Shown in pieces: positions 13,501 to 24,651 of a DNA stretch of 64,000 nucleotides (its first letter is position 1; each line of letters opens with the position of its first letter). Source of the stretch: Sipunculus nudus (Eukaryota; Annelida; Sipuncula; Golfingiida; Sipunculidae). The position numbers and the translations under genes are program-made. The notes under the pieces were generated by a model, which worked only from the letters and a program-made list of their open reading frames with translations, did not search any database and was not told the origin of the DNA. The DNA is taken from NCBI GenBank assembly GCA_026874595.1, contig CM049306.1, positions 83,912,142 to 83,976,141 on the forward strand. Direction: 5' to 3'.

Positions 13501-16500
13501 CATTTTTTACATTAATGCAAATGATTATTTTTCACTACTCTATATGTCATTGAGACATTAACTGTAGTTGTCCTTAGTATAACCGAAGGGGGCTGATATA
13601 TTGGTTCAGACTGAACACCTGGAGCCATAGGATTCTAAATGGTACAGGTGTATCATGCAGTGTAGCACTATAACTGCACACCATGTATATATAGCAGGTA
13701 TGGGGTCACTTTGATATAACAAATATACCAGCAGAAATGTGTAGAACAGTAATATGAGGTCAACAACATGCACTTGGCTGATCATGGAAGCTACTGGTAA
13801 ACGAGGTCACTCATCAATACAGACAGGCATATATGCCCCGGGCCCATTAGTTTGTCAAACTCACAAGTCAATATATAAATACTGCTACATTACTTATATA
13901 CCCGGCCATATGTTGGCAAACAAGTGAGAGCGATTCTGAGATACAAAGTTCAAATTTTAACTGTTGTCCACAGGTCAGGGGAAGTATTGGTGAAGGACAG
14001 TTATTATTCGAACTGGATATACATCGTAAAGTCTGTAAGTACCTCACGTTTTGTCCAAAAGTTTTGTCAATGTGATCAATGTATATCTTAGATAATTTAT
14101 TCGGAACAGATAGGTGACGGATTACATAATGAATGAAACCCATGCAACGGAATGTTACAGTAGCTCTGAAAGTATGCTGCAGTACAAATACGTACACAGA
14201 TATACTATTTTATACCGTTTTATTGGACTGTTCATATGACATACATGTTCAATAAACTCTTTTCTGACTGACTTTAATTCTGTTAAGTGAACATCCGATT
14301 CCTTAAAACAGATTATAGTGTGCTAACAGTTATAAACAAAGAAATGTATTTCTTAAGGGTGGTTAAATATTTAGATTTTTATTTGTACAGGGCAGTTTGA
14401 AAATATTAAAGAAACTGAAAAGAGTGGAACCTTACGAATCGAAATGTAAAAGAAGTAAGTATGCTTTTTGTATACGCAAAACAAATATATTATGTGTGAT
14501 ATATGTCAATTTGTAATTTTGTATGTACGTATATGTATCCAAATTGCAACACAGCTACATCCCATATGACAAGACATTTAGTCAAGATCTCAATAAAAGC
14601 ATGGGAGTATTACTGCACTTTTTTTCAAAATTGTTGTCACAAAACAAGAACGCTGTTACATGTAAATCAATACGTAGAATTAACTTTATGATTATAAAAC
14701 GTATTTAATTTTTTTTATATATTCCGATGTGCACTTAACTCACTTATGTATTCGTAAAAGACAAACATCGATATATTTATTTAGTTACTGCCTGTAACAT
14801 TTTTGCCACAGAAACTGATCCAGTAGTAAAATCAGATCGACAGAAGAGGGAAGAGAGAGTTCTAAGAGAAAAACAGCGTCGTTACATCCTCCCGGAGCTA
14901 AACATTCCACTGAGAATCCCGGATGATGACGTCAGCGAAAAACTTGACGTCAGCCAGTTAGAGCTTCCAGAAATAAACCACGTGGCACAGGCTAATCTCA
15001 CAAAAGGTGCTGATAAAAACGCAAAGACAAAACGACGCTCAAACCATGCACGTCACAGAGAAGATGTTACAGACGCAACAGATGAAGCCACACACGATGC
15101 ATCGGATAATACTTTCGTCAGCAGACTCCCAAGAGAGCAGTCGGAAGTCCGACCGCTTTCCGGAAACGTTCAAACACGCAGCAGGCATCCGATGAAACAT
15201 AGAGGACATCATTCGGCAGTGGACCCGGGGTATGACAGTGACCACGAGGAGGAGGAATCCGCACAACTAGATATCACAGACGTCTCACCGGATAATTCTC
15301 CACGTAAAGACACAAACAGGGACTCAAACGGATCGTCCATGACAAAGCACAGACTAAAGAAGAAAAAGTCCAGGAAAGGTAATCAGAAATACGAAGTACA
15401 AGTCCATACCTATAAAGGCCCAACTGTTATATTTCTGTTGGACCAAACGGCCGTCCGACAAAGATATAAAATCGGACATAGGTTTCGTATTCACCTAGGC
15501 CTAAATTATGTCTTTTTTTCAAGAGCCAGGACCACCTCGGTAAATCATAATTTAGAATGATTTTTAAATACTCAAGTGAGAACTAAATTTTCTCGATTCC
15601 AATAATTTAGTTTTTTCGGTATGACAATGATATATCACCATGGGACTCAATGAGTCCAGAGTGTGAGCAAGATTTCGCATTAGGAGCACAGTAGATTACA
15701 TCCTGTGGTTTGCTTTAACCGTCGTTCTGATATACAGATGAAGAAGATGAAGAAATCCAACAGGAGATGAACGGATTCAAACAGGAAATCAGGACCATCA
15801 CTAAAGATCTTGACAATGGATTCAGGTACAAAGTAAGTCAGCATTCACAATCTCCTATCTTAGCATTATAAATAGGATTTATTCAACACGATGAAGGATA
15901 TCATCCAAATGTTAACAGTCTGGCGGGTTAGTAACTTTATATATTTCTCGAAATATGCGCCCATGCAAAGTTCTAATTTTAAATTTGCCACAATTTCATA
16001 ATAATTTGTTCAATGCAATATGGAGAGTTTTCAAATTTCAGGATCTGTCCGAGCTAAGCCCTGCTGATCGAGATCCGCAGTTTGTGCACATACAAACGCT
16101 GACGAAGGGACAGGCTTTCGTAAGTACTTCATTGGTAGACTGGAGAAAGTGGTTAATCTCCAGGCTTATTGGGCTTTAAGACTTGGGTTTAAGCTTCCCT
16201 CTCGGATTATTACTAAACAACAAGCATTCTGGGTAGTTTGAAGACATGCAACACTTTTGATTTGGTTAAAATGAAATATAAACCGAGATTCTGATTTTTT
16301 ATTAAAGAACTTATCAAGAAACTAACTATTATCTCTATCAAAACCAGGATGGTATCACAAAATCAGATTAATCCAGTAATGCAACATATTTGTAGTAACT
16401 GTATATAAATGTCCTTTGACTATCCTATTTACTATCTGCTTTCACCTTCAGTCTTAATGAAAGATTTAAACTGTACAACTTTGCTATTTATTTTACCACA

Positions 16501-17726
16501 GGGTATCAGTGAGACCATTTTGGGTCGCCAGCCCTCCTTGTGCGTGGTGAGTGCTGGGGCAGAGTGCATCATGTTGGACAAAAACTTCTACTTGGATCAC
16601 GCCCCGGACATGTTGATACGCCGCATGAGACAGGAGGTGAACTTCATATATATAGCATGGACTATATATTTAATAACTCTTAGTTTATTTAGTGCAAAGT
16701 TATAGAAGGCAATAATGGCGATGATCTCGGGTAAACAATGGGAAAAAACTAAATTTGCTAGAGTTTAAGCCAAATTTGCATATCTGTTTAACAGTAGCTG
16801 CTCCCTGTAGAATGAGATCCCTTCCCGTAACTAAAATGTGCAATTGACATGAACTGCCCATTTTTACACCCCTTAGCTCAAACTGAAGCGATAAATTATA
16901 TATAAGACTTATATGAAAAGGAATAAAAGCAACAAAAAGGTATAGATGACAGATTTAGCTGGACTGTCACTAGCACCGGGCAATTATTTCTATAATTTAG
17001 GTTTCGTATGAGCAGATCTGCTATCAGGACACTTGTAAACCGCAGCTTATTTTTTTATCATCTTTTCACCTACATATTTTTCCCAGTTATGCAATGTATT
17101 GTCCAAATATAATTCTTCAACAATTACATCATAACAAAATAAACACAACCTATTAATAATAGTGATTAGTGATAGTATTACTATTACGGTGGCTCAGCCC
17201 TTGCAAGATTACATACAATAGCGACACCTGTCGTTCATTGTACACACGAACAAAACAGTGGAAACAGCTCATAAAATTATCTGTTTAGTCCGGCTGTACA
17301 TTAAAGTGTTTGACCCACTGTGGATGTTATCCTTTTCCCTTCTTGATTTTTTTCCAGGACAATTCATATTTGTTGAATAAATCAATGATGTAATTTCAAA
17401 TAATTAAAATAAATTTGGTTAAGGTCTGTTTTCGTCCTTGTTTACAAGAAGTTTGCGAAGTTTAACAGTTTTCACACACGTTTGTGTAAGCCGATGTTTT
17501 CATATGTCCGTTTGTTTGACTGCTTTTCTGTCTGGAAATTCCTGTGGAATTAACGTGTTGTAATGACATTTATAATATATTTCAGTGCTGCCCCTATCCT
17601 ACAGACGATGAATTACAGGACAGTCTACAGGTCAGCGTGGACTGGGATGCTTTCAGGGCGTCCACGTTCCGTCAAACGTTAAAACGCCTCCAGGCAAAGA
17701 AAGAATTACCTGTGTGGATGAAGTGA
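3064..17726 (+). CDS. CNBD2: Cyclic nucleotide-binding domain-containing protein 2-like (5' partial, 12 exons)
   Basis: Twelve exons join in phase: 3064-3137, 3721-3797, 4745-4828, 11793-11863, 12225-12302, 13974-14034, 14391-14454, 14812-15378, 15738-15832, 16042-16119, 16502-16636 and 17586-17726 (stop TGA). They give 507 residues; the human protein has nearly 580, so the N-terminal part is missing. Residues 1-80 form the end of a cyclic nucleotide-binding domain with the cassette FGELAIINRTTRQST (E51, R60), so cAMP or cGMP binding is possible. Residues about 124-160 and 398-452 look like two halves of a second such domain, separated by a charged low-complexity stretch (about 170-390). Its cassette FGISETILGRQPS lacks the Glu and Arg. 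Order and local similarity fit CNBD2, which is linked to sperm function in mammals; that role is only inferred here. All internal introns have GT-AG ends. A candidate ATTAAA poly(A) signal is at 17772. The family call rests on remembered similarity. Confidence 0.8.
3721..3797 (+). CDS. CNBD2: CNBD2-like, exon b: cNMP domain up to Phe-Gly of the cassette
   Basis: Acceptor CATCAG, donor GTGAGT. It encodes VVVMVADERIG, then YLHKGMAFG, so the intron falls exactly before the Glu of the phosphate-binding cassette. Exon ends in phase 0. Confidence 0.88.
4551..4596. repeat. (CT)n microsatellite
   Basis: Uninterrupted CT dinucleotides, about 23 units, in the intron before the cassette exon. Confidence 0.98.
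4745..4828 (+). CDS. CNBD2: CNBD2-like, exon c: phosphate-binding cassette
   Basis: 28 codons between TTATCAG and GTAAGC. It begins ELAIINRTTRQST and ends LLSIDIK. It holds the Glu and Arg that bind the ribose and cyclic phosphate in functional domains of this family. A 46-bp CT microsatellite lies about 150 bp upstream. Confidence 0.9.
5476..5660. repeat. 27-bp minisatellite, about 7 copies
   Basis: The unit is GGACTCGGACTTTGACTCGA plus seven more bases (GGGTCCT or GGCTCCT). Copies are nearly identical. Since 27 is a multiple of three, several frames on both strands stay open through the array and produce repetitive false ORFs. Confidence 0.95.
6188..7286. repeat. 46-bp minisatellite, about 24 copies
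   Basis: The unit contains TATCGGCCTTCATGGGCCTG and TGAGTGATGAAGAAAGG. Start-to-start spacing is 46 bp where measured (6371 to 6417). Divergence is highest at both edges. Two to three further units lie at 8074-8190, beyond an inserted LTR. Confidence 0.95.
7291..8073 (+). mobile_element. Solo LTR of an LTR retrotransposon (783 bp)
   Basis: The element starts TGTTACAGG and ends CCGTAACA, a short inverted repeat with TG...CA ends. It is flanked by ATAG at 7287-7290 and 8074-8077, a 4-bp target duplication. Removing it and one ATAG restores a single 46-bp minisatellite unit. Inside are a TATA box (TATATAAA, 7547) and AATAAA (7910), the expected promoter and poly(A) signal of an LTR. No internal coding region or second LTR is present, so it most likely arose by LTR-LTR recombination. 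Strand follows the TATA/AATAAA order. The superfamily cannot be named from this alone. Confidence 0.8.
7547..7554 (+). promoter_or_regulatory. TATA box of the solo LTR
   Basis: TATATAAA followed by GGGG, about 255 bp into the LTR and 363 bp before its AATAAA. Transcription would start about 30 bp downstream in a purine-rich stretch (ACAGAGGACAGACAGCAGAG). Confidence 0.5.
8074..8190. repeat. Right-hand remnant of the 46-bp minisatellite
   Basis: Begins with the right ATAG target copy and continues ATGAGCCTTCATGGGCCTGT and TATCGGTCTTCACAGGCCTG. These diverged units resume the array after the LTR. Confidence 0.85.
8191..11792. other. Intron sequence, nothing recognised
   Basis: The remainder of the large CNBD2-like intron. 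Short open frames on both strands have no recognisable motif, and I see no tandem repeat of note. Confidence 0.55.
11793..11863 (+). CDS. CNBD2: CNBD2-like, exon d: helix after first cNMP domain
   Basis: Follows a 6.96-kb intron. Acceptor TTTTAG, donor GTATGT. It encodes DFHNIFMAGG and HEAFLR, the C-helix region. It ends with two bases of an Arg codon that the next exon completes, which supports the junction. Confidence 0.82.
12225..12302 (+). CDS. CNBD2: CNBD2-like, exon e: linker between cNMP domains
   Basis: Acceptor CTTCAG, donor GTAAGA. It encodes LDYLREWPLEKMAE and CIFHFFK, corresponding to the 'FFRKMELF' linker and the start of the second beta-roll in CNBD2. Confidence 0.82.
12500..12960. 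repeat. Dispersed repeat fragment with GTCCGTCC run
   Basis: A GTCCGTCCGTCC run is followed by three diverged units of about 120-140 bp. These share 'GATAACTTACCAGG..TTTGACGAATTTTCACGAAACTCACCATAAC' type phrases (written with gaps; copies near 12555, 12700 and 12840). It resembles the body of the larger tandem-repeat elements elsewhere in the window but lacks their ends. Confidence 0.55.
13107..13452. repeat. GTAT/GTCT tetranucleotide microsatellite
   Basis: About 345 bp of imperfect GTAT, interrupted by GTCT, GTGT and GAAT units. It yields meaningless Tyr/Met/Cys- or His/Thr-rich open frames. It lies in the intron before exon f. Confidence 0.97.
13974..14034 (+). CDS. CNBD2: CNBD2-like, exon f: second cNMP domain, first half
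   Basis: Acceptor CCACAG, donor GTAAGT. It encodes SGEVLVKDSYYSNWIYIVKS, a beta-roll pattern like 'GE.L...G...WIYIV.SG'. The intron before it holds a long GTAT repeat. Confidence 0.85.
14391..14454 (+). CDS. CNBD2: CNBD2-like, exon g: basic segment
   Basis: Acceptor GTACAG, donor GTAAGT. It encodes GSLKILKKLKRVEPYE, completing the 'SGS..ILK' strand of the second domain before the long insert. It ends with one base of a Lys codon. Confidence 0.83.
14812..15378 (+). CDS. CNBD2: CNBD2-like, exon h: long charged low-complexity insert
   Basis: At 567 bp this is the largest exon. It starts after GCCACAG, with two bases completing a Lys codon, and stays open to the GTAATC donor. The 188 codons are rich in Lys, Arg, Asp, Glu, Ser and His, include YDSDHEEEESAQLD and HRLKKKKSRKG, and look disordered. 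The frame runs on past the donor to a stop at 15560, so a retained-intron form could encode 60 more residues; the in-phase next exon argues for splicing. Confidence 0.83.
15738..15832 (+). CDS. CNBD2: CNBD2-like, exon i: acidic helical segment
   Basis: Acceptor ATACAG, donor GTAAGT. It encodes DEEDEEIQQEMNGFKQEIRT and then DLDNGFRYK, a probable helix ending the insert. Phase 0 at the 3' end. Confidence 0.8.
16042..16119 (+). CDS. CNBD2: CNBD2-like, exon j: second cNMP domain resumes
   Basis: 26 codons between TTTCAG and GTAAGT. It encodes FVHIQTLTKGQAF, matching the 'V.VHT...GE..GL..AF' stretch of CNBD2. The next exon begins with the Gly of the degenerate cassette. Confidence 0.85.
16502..16636 (+). 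CDS. CNBD2: CNBD2-like, exon k: degenerate cassette and C-helix
   Basis: 45 codons after CCACAG. It begins GISETILGRQPSLCVVSAG and continues through CIMLDKNFYLDHAPD. The fold pattern is kept but the Glu and Arg of the cassette are not. The donor, GTGAAC, is the weakest of the set. Confidence 0.82.
17586..17726 (+). CDS. CNBD2: CNBD2-like, last exon with stop
   Basis: Acceptor TTTCAG. It encodes CCPYPTDDELQDSLQ, then DWDAFRASTFRQTLKRL, and ends at TGA. This matches the CNBD2 C-terminal pattern 'FPSDEDM...L.....W..FR...L..L'. Confidence 0.87.
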   Translation, partial: CCPYPTDDELQDSLQVSVDWDAFRASTFRQTLKRLQAKKELPVWMK

Positions 17727-18650
17727 CACCTATTGTTTCTCCGGAAATTTATTCGCCACTTAATTATTTGCATTAAAAGCAACACAGCTAAGACCTCGGG
17801 AATCAGACCCTTACGCTGCGGTACATTTCTCCGGGGCTTTACTGAAGGCATGTTGCTACCACCTAGCGGTTCATTCCATGACTAAAGAGTCTTGATGCTA
17901 TAATTCAAAATGTTTATAGCAGAGGCAGACTATATAGAGATATTGCATGGTAATGTGGATTAAAGCGGCCCCTTGTTTGTTTTGCTCGAAAGATAATCAG
18001 TTTTTCCGTTCACATTATAAGGATACACTGTAGCACACACGAATATACAAATATTTAGTATTGATTTAAAAACTATATTACATTCAGTAGTACACAAGCA
18101 TTCAATGAAACAATGTTTTCATCGTTCACTACTTTTGTTAGGAATGAAAGCCGCAGGAAAAGTGCCTTATGTGTTTTAAGGAACAACTTTTAAATATCTA
18201 ACAATTTATAAACTGACTAGCTGATAAACCCGGTATACCGGGCTTATTACCAGGTTTGGGGAGCTAGATACATTAACTGAGATGTGGAATGTTGGCTCAT
18301 TTTATATTCTAAAAGTTAACAGAAAATATAGGTTTTGAATGGGAAGCTGGCTTAATAACATATGTATAAATATTTTTTACATTTATTTTGTCGGGCTGTC
18401 CTCGTGGCAAGAAATTCATACCCCGGTATGTTTACCTTGAAAACGTGGTCAGTGATGATGTTTACATTGGGAACATTCACGTTTTCGTTAATATTTGACT
18501 GGATTCAATCGTTGGACGTATAAAGATTAGGTTGATGTGAGGAACACATGAAAGATTTATTAAATTGTACCTGAAGAAAGAAACAGAAATATGCATACCT
18601 CGTAAGTAGCAGAGGGTCCCTATCCCATTTTTAGCCTCCGCAACCTTTTT
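17727..18650. other. 3' flank of the CNBD2-like gene
   Basis: Probable 3' UTR at the start, then AT-rich intergenic sequence. No further gene or RNA seen. Confidence 0.5.
17772..17777 (+). terminator. Possible poly(A) signal of the CNBD2-like gene
   Basis: ATTAAA, 46 bp after the stop codon. It is the only candidate I noticed close to the stop, and transcript data are needed to confirm it. Confidence 0.3.
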
Positions 18651-21600
18651 TAGCTAAGCTGACTGAAAGTCATCTGAGCTATAGCGATCACTCTTTGTCC
18701 GTCGTCCGTCTGTCCGTCTGTCCGTCTGTCTGTCTGTCCGTCTGTCCGTCTGTCCGTCCGTTAACCAGGCACAAATCGTAACCGCTGGACTTAGAACCTT
18801 GTAACTTGGGATTCTGAGAGGTCCATAAAAAATCTCCTTGGAAACCAGAAATTAGGTCTCTGTTACCCATATCCTTCGAGCTATGTGGCCCCAAAGTACC
18901 CCCAAGAAAAGTCAAAAATTTCATACAAAAACTTCAATATCTCATTAACTACTTGACTGATGGTCATGATTTTTGGCATACATATTGATCATGAGATGTT
19001 ACATCACTTCCTGCAGACTGGTGGCGCCACCTGTATTTTTCGATTTTTTACGAATTTTTTTCTCTATTTTTGAGACCTTTAAAAATGTGAACATCTGTTA
19101 ACAAGGCACAAATCATAAAGACTGGACTTAGAATCTTAATTCTTGACACACTGAGAGGTCCATGAAAAATCTCCTTGGAAACCAGAAATTAGGTCTCTGT
19201 TACCCATATCCTTTGAGCTATGGGGCCCCAAAGTACCCCCCAGAATAGTAAAAAATTTCATACAAAAACTTCAATATCTCAATAACTACATCACTGATGG
19301 TCTTCATTTTTGGTATACATATTGATCATGAGATGTTCGATCAGTTCCTGCAGACTGGTGGCGCCACCTGTACTGTTTGATTTTTTACGATTTTTTCCTC
19401 TATTTTTGAGACCTTTGAGGATGCTGTCATCTGTTAGCGTGGCACAAATTGTAACGACTGGACCTAGAATCTTCATTTTCGACACACTGAGAGACCTATG
19501 AAAAGTCTCCATGGAAACCAGAAATTAGGTCTCTGTTACCCATATCTTTCGAGCTATGGGGCCCAAAATCACCCCCCAGAATAGTCAAAAATTTCATACA
19601 AAAACTTCAATATCTCATTAACTACATCACTGATGGTCATGATTTTCGACATACATATTGATCATGAGATGTTTCATCAGTTTGTGCAGACTGGTGGCGC
19701 CACCTGTATTTTTCAATGTTCACGAATTGTTTTCTCCATTTTTGAGACCTTTAAGGATGTAGTTATCTGTCAACAGGGTACAAATCGTAACGACTGGACC
19801 TAGAATCTTCGTTCTTGACACACAGGGAGACCCATGATAAGTCTCCATGGAAACCTGAAATTTGGTCTCTGTTACCCATATCCTTTGAGCTATGGCACTC
19901 CAAAGTACAGCTCAGAATAATGGAAAATTTGATACAAAAGCTAAAGTATCTGAACAACTAATGCAGAGATAACCATAATTGTTTGCATGGATATTGATCA
20001 TGGAGTGTTTCATAAGTTTCTGCAGACTGGTGGCACCACCTGTATTTGTTCGTTTTTTTTACGAAATTTTTCTGTATTTTTGAGACCTTTAAAGATATGA
20101 ACATCTGTTAACAGGGCACAAATCATAAAAACTGGACCAAGAATCTTCATTCTTGACACACAGGGAGACCCATGAAAAGTCTCCATGGAAACTTGAAATT
20201 AGGTCTCTGTTACCCATATTCTTTAAGCTGTATGGGTCCAAAATACCCCCCCCCCCCAGAATAATGAAAAATTTGATACAAAAACTGCAGTATTTCAATA
20301 ACTACAACACTGATGGTCATGATTTTCGGCATACATATTGATCATGAGCTGTTCCATCAGTTTCTGCAGACTGGGTGTGCCACCTCTATTTTTTTTTTAA
20401 ATTTTTACGAATTTTATTCTTTTTTTTGAGACCTTTAAAGATGTGGTTATCTGTCAACAGGGTACAAATCGCAACAACTGGACCTAGAATCTTCATTCTT
20501 GTCATGCAAGGAGGTCCATGAAAGGTGCCTGTGGAAACTTGAAATTAGGTCTCTGTTACCAATATCCTTCAAGCTATAGGACTCCGAAGTATCCCTCAGA
20601 ATAATGGACAATTTGATACAAAAACTGAAGTATCTGAACAACTAATGCAGAGATCACCATGATTTTTTGCATGGATATTGACCATTAAGTGTTTTTATTA
20701 GTTTCTGCAGACTGGTGGAGCCACCTGTATTTTTGTATCCGCCAAAACGAAGTTTTGCGGATACTATGTTTTTAACCGAGTTCCTCCGCGCGGCGGCGTT
20801 CCTTTCCAGAGAGCTCCTCGGAGACTAATGGACCGATTTTTCCCAAACTTACACCTATTATCGGGTCACATGTGAACTGGTGCCTAACCAATTTGCATTG
20901 ACCTCTGACCCTTCCTCTCTATCCAGTGTCCATTTGTGGGTCTGTTTCCACTCATAAACCCTCATATCTCGGGAACCGTTTGACCGATCAGGAAATAAAA
21001 TTGATACAAATGTAGCCCTTGGATTGCTTTATAACATACACAAAAATGGTGGTGCCACCTGTAACCATGTTTGCACAGTGTCCATCTGTTCATCTGCCTT
21101 GGGTTAAAATCACTCATATCTCTGCAGTGAATTGACTAATTCACCTGAAATTCGTCATGTGTATACATCCAGGATAGCTTTCTTGATTTTATGACAGGTG
21201 GCGCCACCTACGTTCACGTTCACGCTGATGACATCCAAGCTTATATCTCGGGAACCGTTTGACCGATCAGGAAATAAAATTTATACAAATGTAGCCCTTT
21301 GATAGCTCTGTAACATACACAAAAAATGGTGGCGCTACCTGTAACAATGTTTGCACAGCGTCTGTCTGTTAGTCTGCCGTGGCCTAAAATACTCATTTCT
21401 CTGTAGTGGTTCGACATAACTGCCTTAAATTTTGCAGGTTTATACATCGTGGACAGCTTTCTTGATTTTATGACAGGTGGCGCCACCTACATTCTAGTTA
21501 ACGCTGGACACATCCAAGCTCATATCTCAGGAACCATTTGATCGATTGGGCCAAAATTGTGCATGTGTTTAGATCTCACATAGGTCTTTATCATACACAA

Positions 21601-22087
21601 AACTGGAGGGGTTACCTGCAAAGATTTTTGCACAGTGTTTGTCTGTTTGTCTGCCATGGGCAAAAATCGCTCATATACATGTAGTGGTTTGACTTTTCTG
21701 CCTAAAATTTTGCAGGTGTATACAACTTGGACAGCTTTCTGGATTTGTGGTAGGTGGCACAACCTACATACACATTTAGGCTGCAGACATCCATGCTAAT
21801 ATGCAACATACCTCACTCTATTTCCCCTTGCCACTCAATCCATGCCTCACTATCCGATTTTGGCAGATACATGTAGTCACTTGTCGGTTACCCGTATTCT
21901 AGTTTTAAAAATTTACACATTTTTCTCTATTTTTGAGATATATAAATACAGACTAAATCTTGGCCTGTTGGTTAATCTGTTTGATGCTTCAGTTGAATGG
22001 GTATATACTACCATTCTGATGATAAAATTTCCTTTTGCGAATCTCTTCCCAGTCAGCTGAGCGTCATGACCCATGGGTCACTTGTTT
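18651..22087 (+). mobile_element. Family A tandem-array element (copy 1), interrupted by a B element
   Basis: Begins TAGCTAAGCTGACTGAAAGT, then GAGCTATAGCGATC and a GTCCGTCTGTCC run. It ends CAGCTGAGCGTCATGACC, then CATGGGTCACTTGTTT. Between are six diverged units of about 335 bp. Each unit has ACAAATCGTAAC, GTTACCCATATC, CCTGCAGACTGGTGGCGCCA and TTTTTGAGACCTTTAA. Short inverted subterminal sequences (AGCTGA/TCAGCT), a 3' palindrome and a central tandem array resemble the non-autonomous Helitron/Helentron-type 'pearl' elements described in bivalves. No coding capacity is seen. Class is inferred, repeat structure is observed. Confidence 0.7.
20735..21906 (+). mobile_element. Family B Helitron-like element nested in family A
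   Basis: Starts GTATCCGCCAAAACG, then AAGTTTTGCGGATAC, a near-perfect terminal hairpin. It ends with a weak hairpin (GTAGTCAC..CGGTTAC), then CCCGTATTCTAG followed by T. A 3' hairpin about ten bases before CTAG and a T next to the end is the Helitron pattern. The body is three to four units of about 280-300 bp, each with ATATCTCGGGAACCGTTTGA and GGTGGCGCCACC. Family A sequence stops in its T-run (CCTGTATTTTT) and resumes after B with TTTTTCTCTATTTTTGAGA, so B inserted into A. Confidence 0.65.
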
Positions 22088-24651
22088 AATTGTAGCAGAC
22101 AACCCCACCAAATCCCTGTTCCTGAAATTGGGACCTTGAATAACGTTATGTCATTAATCCTCCTGGGTTAAATTCTCCATTTCATAAAGCGACAAACATG
22201 TGTTTTTCTCTTTTACTGACCACGCACGTGGATGAGGGCCTCGTTCAAATGTGATGTCTGACAGGCTCAAATCCCTCACTGAAAGCAAGCGTTATTCATA
22301 TGAACAAAAGTAGTGTTTGAGGTTGAGTGACCACGATGCACGCATTCCGGCTATTTCCGAAGGCAGTTTGGCTGTACTCGGTCTAACCGCCATGCGAGTC
22401 GGTAACAACGGAAAAATTACTCAAAATTATATGTACATTAGAAATTATTTATTCTTATATCGCCTATGTCACTGCGAGGATTATTAGCTTCAAAATGAAG
22501 TATGGCAAAGTATTGTACACAACGCAGTTTTTGAGAACATTGCGAACAGACGTGAACTGAATTCCTTTTTTAAGTATTAGATACACGTACACTAAATACA
22601 CAACGTATGGCTGACTGTCATATATCCAAAAATCCTGTCTATAAGCTTCCATATGTTTTTGTACAATTATATTTTTCCATTAAAGACATTCCGTCATGTG
22701 AGGGGTGGAGTTTCCGTTTATCAGTTGTTTCCCGTGAACGTATGTAAATTACATTGGCAGAGGCAATGATTTCAACTGGAAGCATCGTTGAACTTATTTT
22801 ACTCTTGTGAAGTCTCCAATGGTTCGTTATAAGTTTTCTAGACTCCGGACCTGAAGGTTTTCATTCGATACTTACCAAAGCTCAAAGTAAAAATGATAAG
22901 CTTTCGCTCTAATGTCTGCAGAGCATGATTTCTCAATTATTTCTGACCCCGCGCATATAAACCTGAATTAAAAAAAAAGGCTTATTCATACACCATCGTT
23001 CTCATCTATGGAATTCACAGTTTACACCGGAATTCATGCCGGGTTAAAGTCCGATTCTGTCTGGTTTAATGAGACCAAAAAGACCCCATCCCATTTGTCT
23101 TTAATGCAAATCATGCCATTCATGTGTCTCAGATTTAAAAATATAAATACAATAATATATGAGATTATACCAAACATGTATGAATTTTATAAAAAAAAAT
23201 GGACCTGTCTAAATATGCCATCTGCAAAGCAGCCGAACCATTGATATGGTCAGACCTTTGATGAATATTGGTTGATTCGAGTTTTATTTCCATGCTGTTT
23301 TGATAAAAATAGGATTTACATCTGCCATGCAGGTGTATTTCGTTAATGAATTGGTACCGTATAATGCCCGGCGGGCAGTGTGTGTAATGACATTGTCCGT
23401 TCAACTTTATCTCCGATCAGTTAATTTATAATTTCGATCTTATATATATATATGTTGCGCGCGCAAATGAGGGTCGTCGCTCCCCCAGGAAGCAATTTAT
23501 GCTAGTTTATTACGTCAGCTAATGGACCGCTCCATACGATCTTGCTAAAATTTGTGACAGGGCTTTTATATGGATCGGTATCAGCTGTTATTAGAGATGT
23601 CAGGATCGTGTATAGAAAGTCGTACATTCCGCATTCCATGCGTTTTATTAAAGATAACTAATACAAGTTGTTAATGAAGGTCGTGGCTTCTCACAGAGCA
23701 GGTGATACAGTATTTCTCACTACTGGTAGTAAATACTGTTCTCAATCAGCCTCTCTGTGCACATGTTGTTACATTTTCATTCTTAGAAACGTATATTCCC
23801 GAATATAAATAAATAATTAGGAACTTTCATAATATGAGTCTTTCTTCATTACAAGCTTTTATTTAATTAATACATCTATAAATGTAAATGTTTTGTCCAA
23901 CAGATCAAACTCAATCACCAAAGAAAAACATTCAAGTAACTCCGGTTCTGATTTGTAATTTGATTAGGAATATTCCCTTGATAAAAAACATGAATTCACT
24001 AGCTATTCACATAAAACCTAGAACCTACTTGGACCGAAAGTGTCGTGGTATTCAGAGACCATGCATTTAACCCCGTTCCCAACACTTATTTGAAGAATAG
24101 ACCACCCTCCTGTAAGGCATATATATCTATTGAAATGCTACATAGCTAGGTGGCCAAACAAATCTTGTTCAACGGATAAAACATGCAGAAAGATACGGCC
24201 CTGACATGAAATGTTTTAGTTTATACTATATTTCACATATGTTAGTAAGTAGCAGTGATGGCAACACCAAAGTTCAGGAAGATTCACACATTCACTCTTG
24301 AGATATCTATTTTCTACGATTTTCACTCCACACGGAACAATTTTAGGTCATTGTCACTCACAAAGTGTTAGTCCTAAGGTCATGATCACAACCGAACAGA
24401 TTTAAACCTCCGACTCATACCGATTTATAGGCTAAAATTAAAAGCAATTTGTTGATTACTTTTGAACAAAACGTGTTTATTGATGGTGGAACTTAAATTC
24501 AAATCAACAATTGAATATCATTTGACCAATTAGTTATAAATGACTCAGCACTGTGTAAAACAACACTTGATTAGTTTTAAGGTACATTGTTACATTTTTA
24601 CTATGAGCAGTGATTGGGAGGTAAACTGCAAAACAAAACAGAACAAGTGAC
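22088..24651. other. Intergenic, nothing recognised
   Basis: AT-rich unique-looking sequence without recognisable exons, RNA genes or long repeats. Confidence 0.5.

Noticed and set aside
15379..15560. Extension of CNBD2-like exon h to the stop at 15560
   Set aside because: A usable GTAATC donor at 15379 and an in-phase exon at 15738 continuing the acidic segment make splicing the better model; kept only as a possible retained form.
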